Shown one piece after another: positions 10,567-20,079 of a stretch of DNA of 59,140 nt. Every line of letters begins with the position of its first letter. Position 1 is the stretch's first letter. The DNA comes from Alphaproteobacteria bacterium. Its GTDB lineage: Bacteria; Pseudomonadota; Alphaproteobacteria; Rickettsiales; JABCZZ01. Position numbers and translations under genes: made by a program. The notes beneath the pieces were generated by a model. The model was given only the letters and a program-made list of their open reading frames with translations. It had not been told where the DNA came from and did not search any database. The DNA is taken from NCBI GenBank assembly GCA_013286285.1, contig JABDGA010000005.1, positions 1 to 59,140 of the forward strand. The letters are read 5' to 3'.

Positions 10567-10580
10567 CCAGCTATGCGTGT

Positions 10581-12251
10581 TTATTGAGCCTTTGCAGGCA
10601 GATGCTGCAGGCTCTGGCCGGCATTAACCCCAAACAGCCCGATAACCTCCAGTAGTTGCTTGCCGCTGATAGTTATTTTCCCCTGATCGTCCACCACCAC
10701 ATGCACTGCGATGTCTTTTGAGTTTTTATCGGTGTTGCTATCTATGGCATGGAAAAACTGCTTGATGCCATCCACCAGCGGTTTGGTGACATAGGTGGTC
10801 TGTCCGGCCCTGTTTTTGGCAAGCAGGGAGTCCACAGTGATAGCATAATCACCGATAGTATCCATCATGGCATCGCAGAGTACACAGGTGACCATCAAAG
10901 CACCTACGGGGAGGTTGCTGGAGGTTGTCTTACCGCCGCCTTTCACTTTGAGGCCATAGGCAGACGTAGTCAAATCCAGCTGGTTTACGGTGACATCCCC
11001 GTTTTCAAGGATATTTTTATCCTTGTCGCCTTTTGTTTCAATATCCGTGTCGAAGTGGATTTCCCCAATAGTATGGAGCTTAGGCACAATGGCCGCAGCC
11101 ACGGCATCAACATTGCCGGATCGGTTGATTTCGCGTGCAAAATTAGCCCCCATCGCCGGATTGGCAGAGGCGGCATTCAACACCTTAGAGACTGCTTTCG
11201 CCAGCATCTGTTCATATTGCTCGGTTGCCTGCAGGCTGGAGTGCACCACAAGCGATGCGGTGCGTTCATCCCCATGTATGCCGGTGATGAAATGCGCCTT
11301 ACTTTTTACATCATAAAGGTCGTTTTGGGAATTGAACGCTCCGACATCGAGACTCACCTGCGCGGCTGGATCGGTCAGCGCAGCGACCTCGGTCGGGCCT
11401 TCATAACTAAGCCTGATGGTACTGTTCTGTGTTCCGTACTGAGAGAAATTTAACGGTTCACCGCGCTGGTTCTTTGCAATTCCTTTTGCATCAAACAGCA
11501 ACTGCAACCACGAGTTCAAAGTCTCATCCACTGCGGGTAGGCTTTTACCGTTCTTCACATCGGCATCAAAGGTGATTTTCCGGTTCGTTGAGTCGATGGG
11601 ATCCGTAACCAGCGTTAGGTTGACATTTTCTATGGTGGCCGCCGGAGTTCCGGATTGCGTATAGGTAGCGCTCGATATGGTGCAATCTACAGAGCGCAAT
11701 GCGGTAAAGAAGGCATTCTGATCAGAAAACGATTGTGGAACGTTCCAGGGCTGGCTATCCGGGTTATAAATGCCAAGATGGCAGAGCAGCGGCGTATTTG
11801 CGTTGGTAATCAGCGCTTCGCGGGCCTCATTATTGACAATCGGCTTCATGGAACTATTGCCGGAAACTTCCAGTGAGAAGCGATCGGCGAATAGATTGCT
11901 CGATACGGAAATAATGTCATCATAGCTTAATTCAAACACGATATTGTCCGGCACCGGCGCCTGTGGGTTCTTCTTCTCCCGGTAATCCTGCATCATGGCG
12001 GATAAGGGAATATCTATTACCGGCTTGATAATATTAAGCCGGATGGCGAAGGGATAGCCGGAAGCGCTGATAGACTCATAACGGATGAAAATAGTATCCT
12101 TGCTTAATCCTTTGGCCAGTTCATTCTGCCGGGTAAGAAAATCTTGCAACGAGGCTTTGAACTCATCCGCCTTCTTGAACCAGAAAAATGTATAACCCAC
12201 GCCGATGAGAATGATGATAAGAACCAGCGAAGCCGCAGTGGATTTACGCAT
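10581..12251 (-). CDS. DUF2125-like membrane-anchored protein
   Basis: N-terminal TM then FIRYESISASGYPFAIRLNI pattern of the alphaproteobacterial DUF2125 family. Confidence 0.6.
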   Translation of the reverse strand: MRKSTAASLVLIIILIGVGYTFFWFKKADEFKASLQDFLTRQNELAKGLSKDTIFIRYESISASGYPFAIRLNIIKPVIDIPLSAMMQDYREKKNPQAPVPDNIVFELSYDDIISVSSNLFADRFSLEVSGNSSMKPIVNNEAREALITNANTPLLCHLGIYNPDSQPWNVPQSFSDQNAFFTALRSVDCTISSATYTQSGTPAATIENVNLTLVTDPIDSTNRKITFDADVKNGKSLPAVDETLNSWLQLLFDAKGIAKNQRGEPLNFSQYGTQNSTIRLSYEGPTEVAALTDPAAQVSLDVGAFNSQNDLYDVKSKAHFITGIHGDERTASLVVHSSLQATEQYEQMLAKAVSKVLNAASANPAMGANFAREINRSGNVDAVAAAIVPKLHTIGEIHFDTDIETKGDKDKNILENGDVTVNQLDLTTSAYGLKVKGGGKTTSSNLPVGALMVTCVLCDAMMDTIGDYAITVDSLLAKNRAGQTTYVTKPLVDGIKQFFHAIDSNTDKNSKDIAVHVVVDDQGKITISGKQLLEVIGLFGVNAGQSLQHLPAKAQ

Positions 12252-12330
12252 GAATACCTGCCTTATAAAATGATTATTAAGGAGCGTCGGCAGTCTGATA
12301 TATACAAGCAGACTATTTTGGGCAAGTATT

Positions 12331-12368
12331 TATACTCAATTGTATTGTTAACAATACAATTGAGTATA
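12331..12368. repeat. 38-bp perfect palindrome (TATACTCAATTGTATTGTT / AACAATACAATTGAGTATA)
   Basis: Both 19-bp halves checked base by base; intergenic between hisE and the DUF2125 gene. Confidence 0.95.
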
Positions 12369-12420
12369 CAGCCTAGCCTTCGTGAATGGCGGGATTGTAC
12401 CGCATGAGCCGAGCGCAACC

Positions 12421-12448
12421 AACCATTTTCAGTCTGTTGAAAATGGTT
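12421..12448. repeat. 11-bp stem/6-nt loop hairpin (AACCATTTTCA gtctgt TGAAAATGGTT)
   Basis: Perfect inverted repeat read directly, just downstream of the hisE stop. Confidence 0.85.
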
Positions 12449-12466
12449 CAAGTCAAGTACAAAAAC

Positions 12467-12790
12467 TTACTCCTGTTTCGTTCTGTGTGCTTTTTCGGTG
12501 ATTCCCGATATGCCTTCACGTTTGGAAAGCTCGGCAGCAACTTCGTCCGGTGTAACGCCGTGCGCCGCCCAGAGCACCAGCAAGTGGAATAGCAGATCGG
12601 CGCTTTCCGAAATGATTTCTGGCTTGTGGCCACCGGAAGCTGCCAATATGACTTCCGTTGCCTCCTCGCCGATTTTCTGAGCTATCTTTTTGGGACCTTT
12701 TGCAAATAAACTGGCAACATAGGATGACTTCACATCGGCGCTGCGGCGTTCCAGAATGGTATCATAAAGACGGTTGAGCATGGTCAGCAT
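12467..12790 (-). CDS. hisE: Phosphoribosyl-ATP pyrophosphatase
   Basis: KKIAQKIGEEATEVILAA...ESADLLFHLLVLW signature. Confidence 0.92.
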   Translation of the reverse strand: MLTMLNRLYDTILERRSADVKSSYVASLFAKGPKKIAQKIGEEATEVILAASGGHKPEIISESADLLFHLLVLWAAHGVTPDEVAAELSKREGISGITEKAHRTKQE

Positions 12791-12796
12791 AAAGAC

Positions 12797-13378
12797 TCAT
12801 CGGTTTGTATTCGGAGCCGCCTGAGGGTAATTCGTTGGCGGATAGTATCCGGGCTGAGGCGGCACGGTGATATTCATCGTCGCCGGTTTCTGATCCGGTG
12901 TTGTCGTTACTGTCACGGTGGCCGGCGCGGTAGAGCTCGTCGTCGTGATGGGCGTACTGGTGATAGTCGTGGTGATTGTGGTGGTGGACGGGGTTGTGGT
13001 CACGGTCGTTTTCCCCGGAGTCATGGTTGCGGTGGCGGTCGCCGCTGCAGGGGGCAGCGTAGCCGTTGCGGTTACCGGCGCGACAGGAGCAGGAGAGACG
13101 GTCTTGGTTTCTGTTGCCGGTTTCGGGCATAGGGATATCTTCCACCCGCGCTCTTTCATACAGTCGCAGTAAAGCTGAAAAGAGGGGGCGCTTTTCTCCT
13201 TGTCGGTGTACGGGTAATCATAGTCCCCGGAGAAATATACCCTCATCTGTCCTTCGGTTCTTGCATGGCAGGAATCGTTGTCTGCGACATATCCCTGCTG
13301 TATGGGAGTATTATTCTTGCACGCAATGAGAATGAGCAATGCAATAGGGCATAAAAAACGGAAGGTGGAGTATTTCAT
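12797..13378 (-). CDS. Lipoprotein with Thr/Pro-rich low-complexity linker
   Basis: Lipobox LLILIAC; TTTPSTTTITTTITSTPITTTSSTAPATVTVTTT tract. Confidence 0.65.
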   Translation of the reverse strand: MKYSTFRFLCPIALLILIACKNNTPIQQGYVADNDSCHARTEGQMRVYFSGDYDYPYTDKEKSAPSFQLYCDCMKERGWKISLCPKPATETKTVSPAPVAPVTATATLPPAAATATATMTPGKTTVTTTPSTTTITTTITSTPITTTSSTAPATVTVTTTPDQKPATMNITVPPQPGYYPPTNYPQAAPNTNR

Positions 13379-13618
13379 AATTTTTGGCGTATCTTTTAAG
13401 TATAATGCGGCACTTCCTTTACCTTATTACAAAGAATTATGCAACTTGCTGCCGGGGACTGGATAAAGGAATGCAACAAGCTGAGATAACAGGATTTAAT
13501 TGCAGCATGACAAATTGCGTTAACACCGTATGTGGAAGCCCTTCGGTTTTCCGGTATAATAGTTGACTAAAATACTAGGGTATACTAGAATTTCCTTAAG
13601 GATAGAGGAAAATGAGCA

Positions 13619-14848
13619 ATGGAAACTCCTGTAAAAATTAAGCTCCCGGTATATCTTGATTATCAGGCGACCACGCCGATGGATCCCCGTGCCGTGGCGA
13701 AGATGCTGCCGTATTTTACTGAAAAATTCGGCAACCCGCATTCACGCAGCCATGCCTATGGCTGGGAAACGGAAGAGGCGGTGGATATTGCGCGCGGCCA
13801 GATCGCTTCCCTCATTAATACGAGCGAAAAGGAAATTGTCTTCACTTCCGGCGCGACCGAATCAAATAATCTTGCCTTAAAAGGAGTGGCGCATTTTTAC
13901 AAGGATCGAAAAAACCATATTATTACTGTGGCTACCGAACATAAATGCGTGCTCGATTCCTGCCGCCATCTGGAGCAGGAAGGGTTTGAAGTCACCTATC
14001 TTCCGGTACAGAAAAACGGTTTGATTGATTTAGATGTATTGCGAAATGCCATCAAGGATTCGACGATGCTGGTCTCCGTCATGGCGGTGAATAATGAAAT
14101 CGGCGTGATCCAGCCGCTCAAGGAAATCGGCAGGATATGCCGTGAGAAGGGTGTATTCTTCCATACCGATGCGGCGCAGGCTTTCGGCAAGATTCCATTG
14201 GATGTCGAAGAACTGAATGTCGATCTCATGAGTATCTCAGGCCATAAGATTTATGGGCCTAAAGGCATTGGCGCGCTCTATGTGCGCCGCCGTCCGCGTG
14301 TCCGTCTGGAGCCCTTGATCAGCGGGGGCGGGCAGGAAAGGGGAATGCGGTCTGGTACATTGCCAACGCCGCTATGCGTCGGGTTTGGTGAGGCAGCCCA
14401 TATTGCGAAGTCGGAAATGGGTAAGGATATCGAGCATGTTCGCCGCCTTGGCAATAAATTCCTTAAGGAAGTCATGGAAGAAATACCGGATGTCTATTTG
14501 AACGGCGACCGTGAGCAGCGTTATCCCGGCAATATTAATTTAAGCTTTGCTTATATTGAAGGTGAGTCGATGATTATGGCGATCAAGGATCTGGCAGTAT
14601 CGTCGGGTTCTGCCTGTACGTCCGCGTCACTGGAACCTTCCTATGTATTGCGGGCGCTTGGCGTGAATGAAGAACTGGCCCATACTTCCATCCGTTTTGG
14701 CCTTGGGCGTTTTACCACCGAAGCAGAAATCGATTTTGCCATCCGCCTAGTCAAAGACAGCATAAGCCGCCTGCGTGAGATGAGCCCGCTCTGGGAGATG
14801 GTGCAGGAAGGCGTGGACATAAGCAAGATTGAGTGGGCAGGGCATTAA
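13619..14848 (+). CDS. iscS: Cysteine desulfurase
   Basis: [54 protein letters not shown]. Confidence 0.95.
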   Translation: METPVKIKLPVYLDYQATTPMDPRAVAKMLPYFTEKFGNPHSRSHAYGWETEEAVDIARGQIASLINTSEKEIVFTSGATESNNLALKGVAHFYKDRKNHIITVATEHKCVLDSCRHLEQEGFEVTYLPVQKNGLIDLDVLRNAIKDSTMLVSVMAVNNEIGVIQPLKEIGRICREKGVFFHTDAAQAFGKIPLDVEELNVDLMSISGHKIYGPKGIGALYVRRRPRVRLEPLISGGGQERGMRSGTLPTPLCVGFGEAAHIAKSEMGKDIEHVRRLGNKFLKEVMEEIPDVYLNGDREQRYPGNINLSFAYIEGESMIMAIKDLAVSSGSACTSASLEPSYVLRALGVNEELAHTSIRFGLGRFTTEAEIDFAIRLVKDSISRLREMSPLWEMVQEGVDISKIEWAGH

Positions 14849-14857
14849 GAGAGCGCA

Positions 14858-14977
14858 CAGTGATCCATGGGGAGTGGTCTGAAAATTATGCGCAAAATGA
14901 GCGATGTTGGCAAAAGGCTAAATGGATTACAAAAAATCTTAATAATAAATTTACAGGCCACTGATCACAGATCACTG
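14858..14977. mobile_element. Putative 120-bp MITE-like inverted-repeat element between iscS and iscU
   Basis: Left arm CAGTGATCCATGGGGAGTGGTCTGAAAATT (14858-14887) vs reverse complement of right arm CAGTGATCTGTGATCAGTGGCCTGTAAATT (14948-14977): 23/30 identical; right arm contains heptads CACTGAT CACAGAT CACTGAC. Confidence 0.55.
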
Positions 14978-15002
14978 ACCACCAAAAATAAGGAGAACTA
15001 CC

Positions 15003-15416
15003 ATGGCATACAGTGAAAAAGTGATAGATCATTATGAAAATCCCAGGAACGTAGGGTCTTTGGATAAGCATAACCCGAATGTTGGTACGGGGTTGGTGGG
15101 TGCCCCAGCATGCGGTGACGTCATGAAACTGACGATTGATGTCGATCCGAATACGTTTATCATCAGGGATGCAAAATTTAAAACCTTTGGCTGTGGCTCA
15201 GCGATTGCATCAAGTTCGCTGGTAACCGAATGGGTAAAAGGGAAGACCATAGACGAGGCAATGAAACTGAAGAACAGCGAAATTGCCGAGCATCTTGCGC
15301 TTCCACCGGTCAAGATCCATTGTTCGGTATTGGCCGAAGATGCCATCAAGGCAGCAATTGAGGATTATAAGGCGAAGAAGGGGGCGGCTGAAGCGCAGGA
15401 GAAACTAGCTTCCTGA
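15003..15416 (+). CDS. iscU: Fe-S cluster scaffold protein
   Basis: YSEKVIDHYENPRNVGSLD...GLVGAPACGDVMKL...FKTFGCGSAIASSS...VKIHCSVLAEDAIKAAIEDY. Confidence 0.95.
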   Translation: MAYSEKVIDHYENPRNVGSLDKHNPNVGTGLVGAPACGDVMKLTIDVDPNTFIIRDAKFKTFGCGSAIASSSLVTEWVKGKTIDEAMKLKNSEIAEHLALPPVKIHCSVLAEDAIKAAIEDYKAKKGAAEAQEKLAS

Positions 15417-15435
15417 GCTGTCCTGTCTGTAATAT

Positions 15436-15768
15436 ATGAAAAACGCCATCACTATAACCGATGCTGCCATCAAGCGTATCCGCGCGTTGCTTGCCAAGCG
15501 CGGCAAGCCTTCTGTCGGCATTAAGATAGGCGTGCGCACCAAAGGCTGCTCGGGCCTTTCCTATACGGTGGAATATGCGGATGCGATAGAAAAATTTGAT
15601 GAAGTCATCGATACTGGGGAATTTAAGGTTCTCATTGATCCTAAGGCGGTAATTTTTCTTATCGGCAGCATAATGGATTATGTAGAGGAAAGGCTGAAAA
15701 GCGGTTTTACCTTCCGCAATCCAAATGAAAAAGGGCGTTGTGGCTGCGGCGAATCCTTTCATGTCTGA
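15436..15768 (+). CDS. iscA: Iron-sulfur cluster assembly protein
   Basis: ITDAAIKRIRALL...GVRTKGCSGLSYTVEYA...GRCGCGESF. Confidence 0.92.
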   Translation: MKNAITITDAAIKRIRALLAKRGKPSVGIKIGVRTKGCSGLSYTVEYADAIEKFDEVIDTGEFKVLIDPKAVIFLIGSIMDYVEERLKSGFTFRNPNEKGRCGCGESFHV

Positions 15769-16297
15769 CGACGTGCAGGTTGTGGGCAGCAAATTGCAGG
15801 ATTACTTTACGATATTCGGATTATTCCCTGACTTTATTCTAGATTTGGCGGATTTGGAAAAACGCTATTTTATTGCCCAGCGGACTTTCCATCCCGATCG
15901 CATGGCGGGTAAAAGCGCCAATGCCCGGCGAATGGCCATTTCCCAGTCCATGCTCGTTAACGCCGCATATGAAACACTGAAATCACCGCTCAGGCGCGCT
16001 TCCTACCTTCTTTCCTTACACGGGATAGCAGAGAACTCCAAGCCGTCACATGCGCTTTTAATGGAGATGATGGAGTTACGCGAGGCGCTTTCTGAGGCGC
16101 AAAACGCTTCGGAGCTTTCCGAATTGGAGAGCCAGTGCCTGAAGAACTACGAAGAGGCTCTTGTCAATATTGCCGAAGCCTTTGGCAGGAAGGACCTTGC
16201 CTTGGCCGCTGAACTTACGACCCGGCTCAGCTATATCAGCAAGATTCTGGATGAAATCCGGGCAAAGAAAAGAATATTTAACGAAAAAGTCGTCTGA
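15761..16297 (+). CDS. hscB: Fe-S protein assembly co-chaperone
   Basis: YFTIFGLFPDFILDLADLEKRYFIAQRTFHPDRMAG...YETLKSPLRRASYLL; start set at MSDDVQV inside the listed ORF. Confidence 0.88.
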   Translation: MSDDVQVVGSKLQDYFTIFGLFPDFILDLADLEKRYFIAQRTFHPDRMAGKSANARRMAISQSMLVNAAYETLKSPLRRASYLLSLHGIAENSKPSHALLMEMMELREALSEAQNASELSELESQCLKNYEEALVNIAEAFGRKDLALAAELTTRLSYISKILDEIRAKKRIFNEKVV

Positions 16298-16368
16298 CTG
16301 TCATCATTCCGTAACAATTCCATGCTATAAAAGTAAAAGAAATAAACACCTTTTATCGAGGGGAATGT

Positions 16369-17214
16369 ATGCCGCAAGCTGTAGCAGAGCCGTCCGCAAA
16401 TAGTTGGTTAAGGCAGGCCGCAGAGGAAGCCGCTCAGGATGTTCAATCGGAAAGGGATATTCTCGATGAAAATTTCCGGCGTGGTTTCGTTCAGAAATGC
16501 TTTAGAATGCTGACGGAACAACAGGGATTGAGCTATCAAATTGCCGATTTAGCCCAAGGAGGAGTACTGATTACCGTAGCCCCAAGGGCTAATCCTAAAG
16601 ATCCTTCCAAGCTGATTTTGGACGATAAAAATACTAGTGAAGATAATATGATATCCTTAATTCAGCGCGCATTAGGCCATATACCCCTCATACAAGAGCA
16701 ATTTAATGGCCTGCTCCCTCCGGAAGATAAAGCGATTAAGGAGCTTGAGGAAGTGATTAGAAGCAATGGTGATAAGGCGACAGAACGGGCAATAATGGAG
16801 AATTATGCAAGACTAAAAGCAGCGCAACCAGAGACGAATGTTAAATTTTTTCCTCAAGACAAGGAAAGCAAAACGATACAATTGGAGCTAAAAGGAATCA
16901 AAACAAAAGATTTATTTGATTCTATCATAGCTGCTGCCGCGACTCTGGATCAACTGCCTATTGTAAATGCGTCCCAGCCAGATATGCATAGCATACAGGG
17001 ACAACCCCAGATGGCTATGCAAGCGCAGAATCCACCGTCCCAGCCTCAATATTATGTACCACAACAACCTCCTCACCCACAAATGCAACCTCCGCCTCAA
17101 AATATGGCACAGTCACAGCAACAGCAGCTGAGACAACCAAGGCCTGCTATAAACGAATGTTCGTCGGCACCCGCTGCTCAGCAGTCAAGAGTAGTAGTCG
17201 CAAGCGCGGGTTGA
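16369..17214 (+). CDS. Hypothetical protein with Gln/Pro-rich C-terminus
   Basis: 281-aa ORF after hscB; tail NPPSQPQYYVPQQPPHPQMQPPPQNMAQSQQQQ; no family recognised. Confidence 0.6.
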   Translation: MPQAVAEPSANSWLRQAAEEAAQDVQSERDILDENFRRGFVQKCFRMLTEQQGLSYQIADLAQGGVLITVAPRANPKDPSKLILDDKNTSEDNMISLIQRALGHIPLIQEQFNGLLPPEDKAIKELEEVIRSNGDKATERAIMENYARLKAAQPETNVKFFPQDKESKTIQLELKGIKTKDLFDSIIAAAATLDQLPIVNASQPDMHSIQGQPQMAMQAQNPPSQPQYYVPQQPPHPQMQPPPQNMAQSQQQQLRQPRPAINECSSAPAAQQSRVVVASAG

Positions 17215-17249
17215 TTCTGCCTGCGATTGTGCATAGTATTTATTTCACT

Positions 17250-17375
17250 ATGGATAATCGCTCAGCACAACATAAAAAATCCGGTCGTAAGGCAGCAGAT
17301 ACGCAGAAAAAACTCGCGGCAGCGCTCAAACGCAATCTGCTTAGGCGTAAGCAGGCATCTGTGAAGAAAAAATAA
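17250..17375 (+). CDS. Small very basic protein (MDNRSAQHKKSGRKAADTQKKLAAALKRNLLRRKQASVKKK)
   Basis: Short ORF with coherent Lys/Arg-rich composition; start set at internal ATG. Confidence 0.5.
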   Translation: MDNRSAQHKKSGRKAADTQKKLAAALKRNLLRRKQASVKKK

Positions 17376-17379
17376 TGAA

Positions 17380-20079
17380 CTACGCTGCGGCGGCTTTTTT
17401 CACTTTGCTGTGAATGGCGGCCTGCGCTGCAGCCAGGCGGGCAATCGGTACACGGTAAGGTGAGCAGGATACGTAATTGAGCCCTGTGTTCTGGCAGAAT
17501 GCGATGGAAGCCGGATCACCGCCATGTTCGCCGCAGATTCCCAGCTTGATATCACTTCTGGCCTTGCGTCCGCGTTCAGCGGCAATCTGGATCAGTTCAC
17601 CCACGCCATCCTGATCCAGGGTGACGAACGGATCGCTTTCCAGCACGTTTTTCTGCTTATAGATTTCAATGAAAGATGCGGCGTCATCGCGTGAAAGCCC
17701 CAGTGTCGTTTGCGTCAGGTCATTCGTACCGAAACTGAAAAATTCAGCATGCGCTGCTATTTCCTGCGCCCGAAGCGCTGCGCGCGGTAGCTCAATCATC
17801 GTGCCGACAAGATATTCCACCTTAACACCCGTTTCATGCGCTACGGCAGCGGCGGTATCGTCCACCAGACGTTTCAGCGTTTCCAGCTCTTTAGGATTCA
17901 TTACCAGCGGGATCATAATCTCGGGGATGACTTTTTCCTTGCTTGCCTTGGCTATTTCACTGGCGGCCTCAAATATGGCGCGCGCCTGCATTTCGTAGAT
18001 TTCCGGGTAGGTAATGCCCAAACGGCAGCCACGATGGCCAAGCATCGGGTTGGTTTCATGCAGGGCATTGGCACGGGCTTTAACGTGTTCCACCGTAACG
18101 CCGGATGCTTTTGCCACTTCCTTAATTTCGGCATCGCTATGTGGCAGGAATTCGTGCAGCGGCGGATCGAGCAGGCGAATAGTGACCGGCAGGCCGGCCA
18201 TAATGCGGAATATTTCAGCAAAATCCTTACGCTGCATCGGCAACAATTTTGCCAGTGCGGCTTTACGTTTCTCCACGGTTTCTGAAACGATCATCTCGCG
18301 CATGACGATAATGCGGTCCGCATCGAAAAACATATGCTCAGTGCGGCAGAGGCCAATGCCTTCCGCGCCGAATTTACGTGCGGTGGAAGCATCCAGCGGC
18401 GTTTCCGCGTTGGCGCGGATTTTTAAGGTACGCGACTCGTCTGCCCAGCGCATGAGCATGGCAAAGTCACCGGAAAGCTGCGGCTGAATGGTAGCCACAG
18501 AACCGAGGAATACTTCGCCGCTTGAGCCGTTGATGGTAATAAAGTCCCCTTCCTTGATGGTCTTGCCACCGGCCTTGAAGGTTTTAGCGGCATAGTCTAT
18601 TTTGACCTCGCCTGCGCCGGATACGCAGGGTTTACCCATGCCACGCGCTACCACTGCCGCATGCGATGTCATGCCGCCGCGTGCGGTGAGGATACCTTGT
18701 GCCGCATGCATGCCGTGAATATCTTCCGGTGAGGTTTCAATACGCACCAGGATGACTTTTTCCTTATGGTGTGCCCTGCGCTCGGCCTCTTCGGCGGAAA
18801 ACACGACGATGCCTGCCGCCGCCCCCGGAGAGGCTGGCAGGCCGCGCGCCAGTACGGTTTTACCGGCATTGGGATCCAGAGTGGGGTGGAGCAATTGATC
18901 CAGCGCCAGCGGATCCACACGTTCCAACGCCTGTTGTTGGGTAATGAGTTTTTCCTCCACCATGTCCACCGCGATTTTGATGCTGGCGGCGGCAGTGCGT
19001 TTGCCATTGCGGGTCTGCAGCATCCATAATTTGCGGTTTTGTACCGTAAATTCAATGTCCTGCATGTCGCGGTAATGTTTTTCCAGCTTCTGGTAGATCT
19101 TCACCAATTCGCCGTAAACGTCCGGCATGACTTCTTCCATGCTCGGCAGATCGCCGCCGCTGGTTTCTTTGCCTTTAATCGTAAGTGGCTGCGGCGTACG
19201 GATACCTGCCACAACATCTTCGCCTTGCGCATTGACCAAAAATTCGCCGTAAAACGCCTTTTCGCCCGTGGACGGGTTGCGCGTGAATGCCACGCCGGTG
19301 GCGCAGTCATTGCCCATATTGCCGAACACCATGGACTGTACATTGACCGCGGTTCCCCAGTTTTCCGGGATGTCATGCAGGCGGCGGTAGGTAATGGCGC
19401 GCGCGTTCATCCAGGAGTCGAATACTGCCTGAATCGCGCCCCAGAGCTGCTCTTCCACCGATTGCGGGAAGGGTTTGCCGAGTTCTTTCTCTACTTTATC
19501 CTTATATTCCTGAGTCAGTGCTTTTAAAGCATGATCATCAAGATCGGTATCAAGATGCATGCTGCCGCTATTACCATCATATTTTTTTGCCTCCAGTAAT
19601 TCTTCAAAGTGATAATGATCAATGCCTAAAACAACGTCCGAATACATCTGGATAAACCGGCGGTAGGAATCATAGGCAAAACGCGGATTTCCGGTTTTAG
19701 CCGCTAAGGCTTCCACGGTTTTATCGTTCAGGCCCAGATTCAGTACCGTATCCATCATCCCCGGCATGGATGCGCGTGCGCCGGAGCGTACCGACACGAG
19801 CAGGGGATTGCTCATATCGCCAAACTTCGCGCCTACCGCTTTTTCAACGGCGGCAAGGGCATTTTTTACTTCTGTTTTAAGGCCTTCCGGCAGTTTCTTG
19901 CCCTGGGCGTAATAGGCGATACAGACTTCAGTGGTAATGGTGAATCCGGGAGGCACCGGCAATCCAAGTGCGCACATTTCCGCAAGATTCGCCCCCTTGC
20001 CGCCGAGCAGGTTTTTCATGTCCGCCTTGCCTTCGGCAAAGCCGTCCCCAAAACTGTAAACGTATTTTCCTGCCATCAC
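17380..20079 (-). CDS. ppdK: Pyruvate, phosphate dikinase
   Basis: KNLLGGKGANLAEM, GILTARGGMTSHAAVVARGMG, EGIGLCRTEHMF, CGEHGGDP. Confidence 0.97.
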   Translation of the reverse strand: MMAGKYVYSFGDGFAEGKADMKNLLGGKGANLAEMCALGLPVPPGFTITTEVCIAYYAQGKKLPEGLKTEVKNALAAVEKAVGAKFGDMSNPLLVSVRSGARASMPGMMDTVLNLGLNDKTVEALAAKTGNPRFAYDSYRRFIQMYSDVVLGIDHYHFEELLEAKKYDGNSGSMHLDTDLDDHALKALTQEYKDKVEKELGKPFPQSVEEQLWGAIQAVFDSWMNARAITYRRLHDIPENWGTAVNVQSMVFGNMGNDCATGVAFTRNPSTGEKAFYGEFLVNAQGEDVVAGIRTPQPLTIKGKETSGGDLPSMEEVMPDVYGELVKIYQKLEKHYRDMQDIEFTVQNRKLWMLQTRNGKRTAAASIKIAVDMVEEKLITQQQALERVDPLALDQLLHPTLDPNAGKTVLARGLPASPGAAAGIVVFSAEEAERRAHHKEKVILVRIETSPEDIHGMHAAQGILTARGGMTSHAAVVARGMGKPCVSGAGEVKIDYAAKTFKAGGKTIKEGDFITINGSSGEVFLGSVATIQPQLSGDFAMLMRWADESRTLKIRANAETPLDASTARKFGAEGIGLCRTEHMFFDADRIIVMREMIVSETVEKRKAALAKLLPMQRKDFAEIFRIMAGLPVTIRLLDPPLHEFLPHSDAEIKEVAKASGVTVEHVKARANALHETNPMLGHRGCRLGITYPEIYEMQARAIFEAASEIAKASKEKVIPEIMIPLVMNPKELETLKRLVDDTAAAVAHETGVKVEYLVGTMIELPRAALRAQEIAAHAEFFSFGTNDLTQTTLGLSRDDAASFIEIYKQKNVLESDPFVTLDQDGVGELIQIAAERGRKARSDIKLGICGEHGGDPASIAFCQNTGLNYVSCSPYRVPIARLAAAQAAIHSKVKKAAAA

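Noticed and set aside
10749-11453. 234-aa plus-strand ORF
   Set aside because: Antisense shadow of the DUF2125-like gene; no family features
12263-12451. 62-aa minus-strand ORF across the 38-bp palindrome
   Set aside because: Spans two palindromes and has no domain signature; probably chance
12762-13145. 127-aa minus-strand ORF rich in His/Asp/Asn
   Set aside because: Out-of-frame reading of the Thr-rich low-complexity tract of the lipoprotein gene
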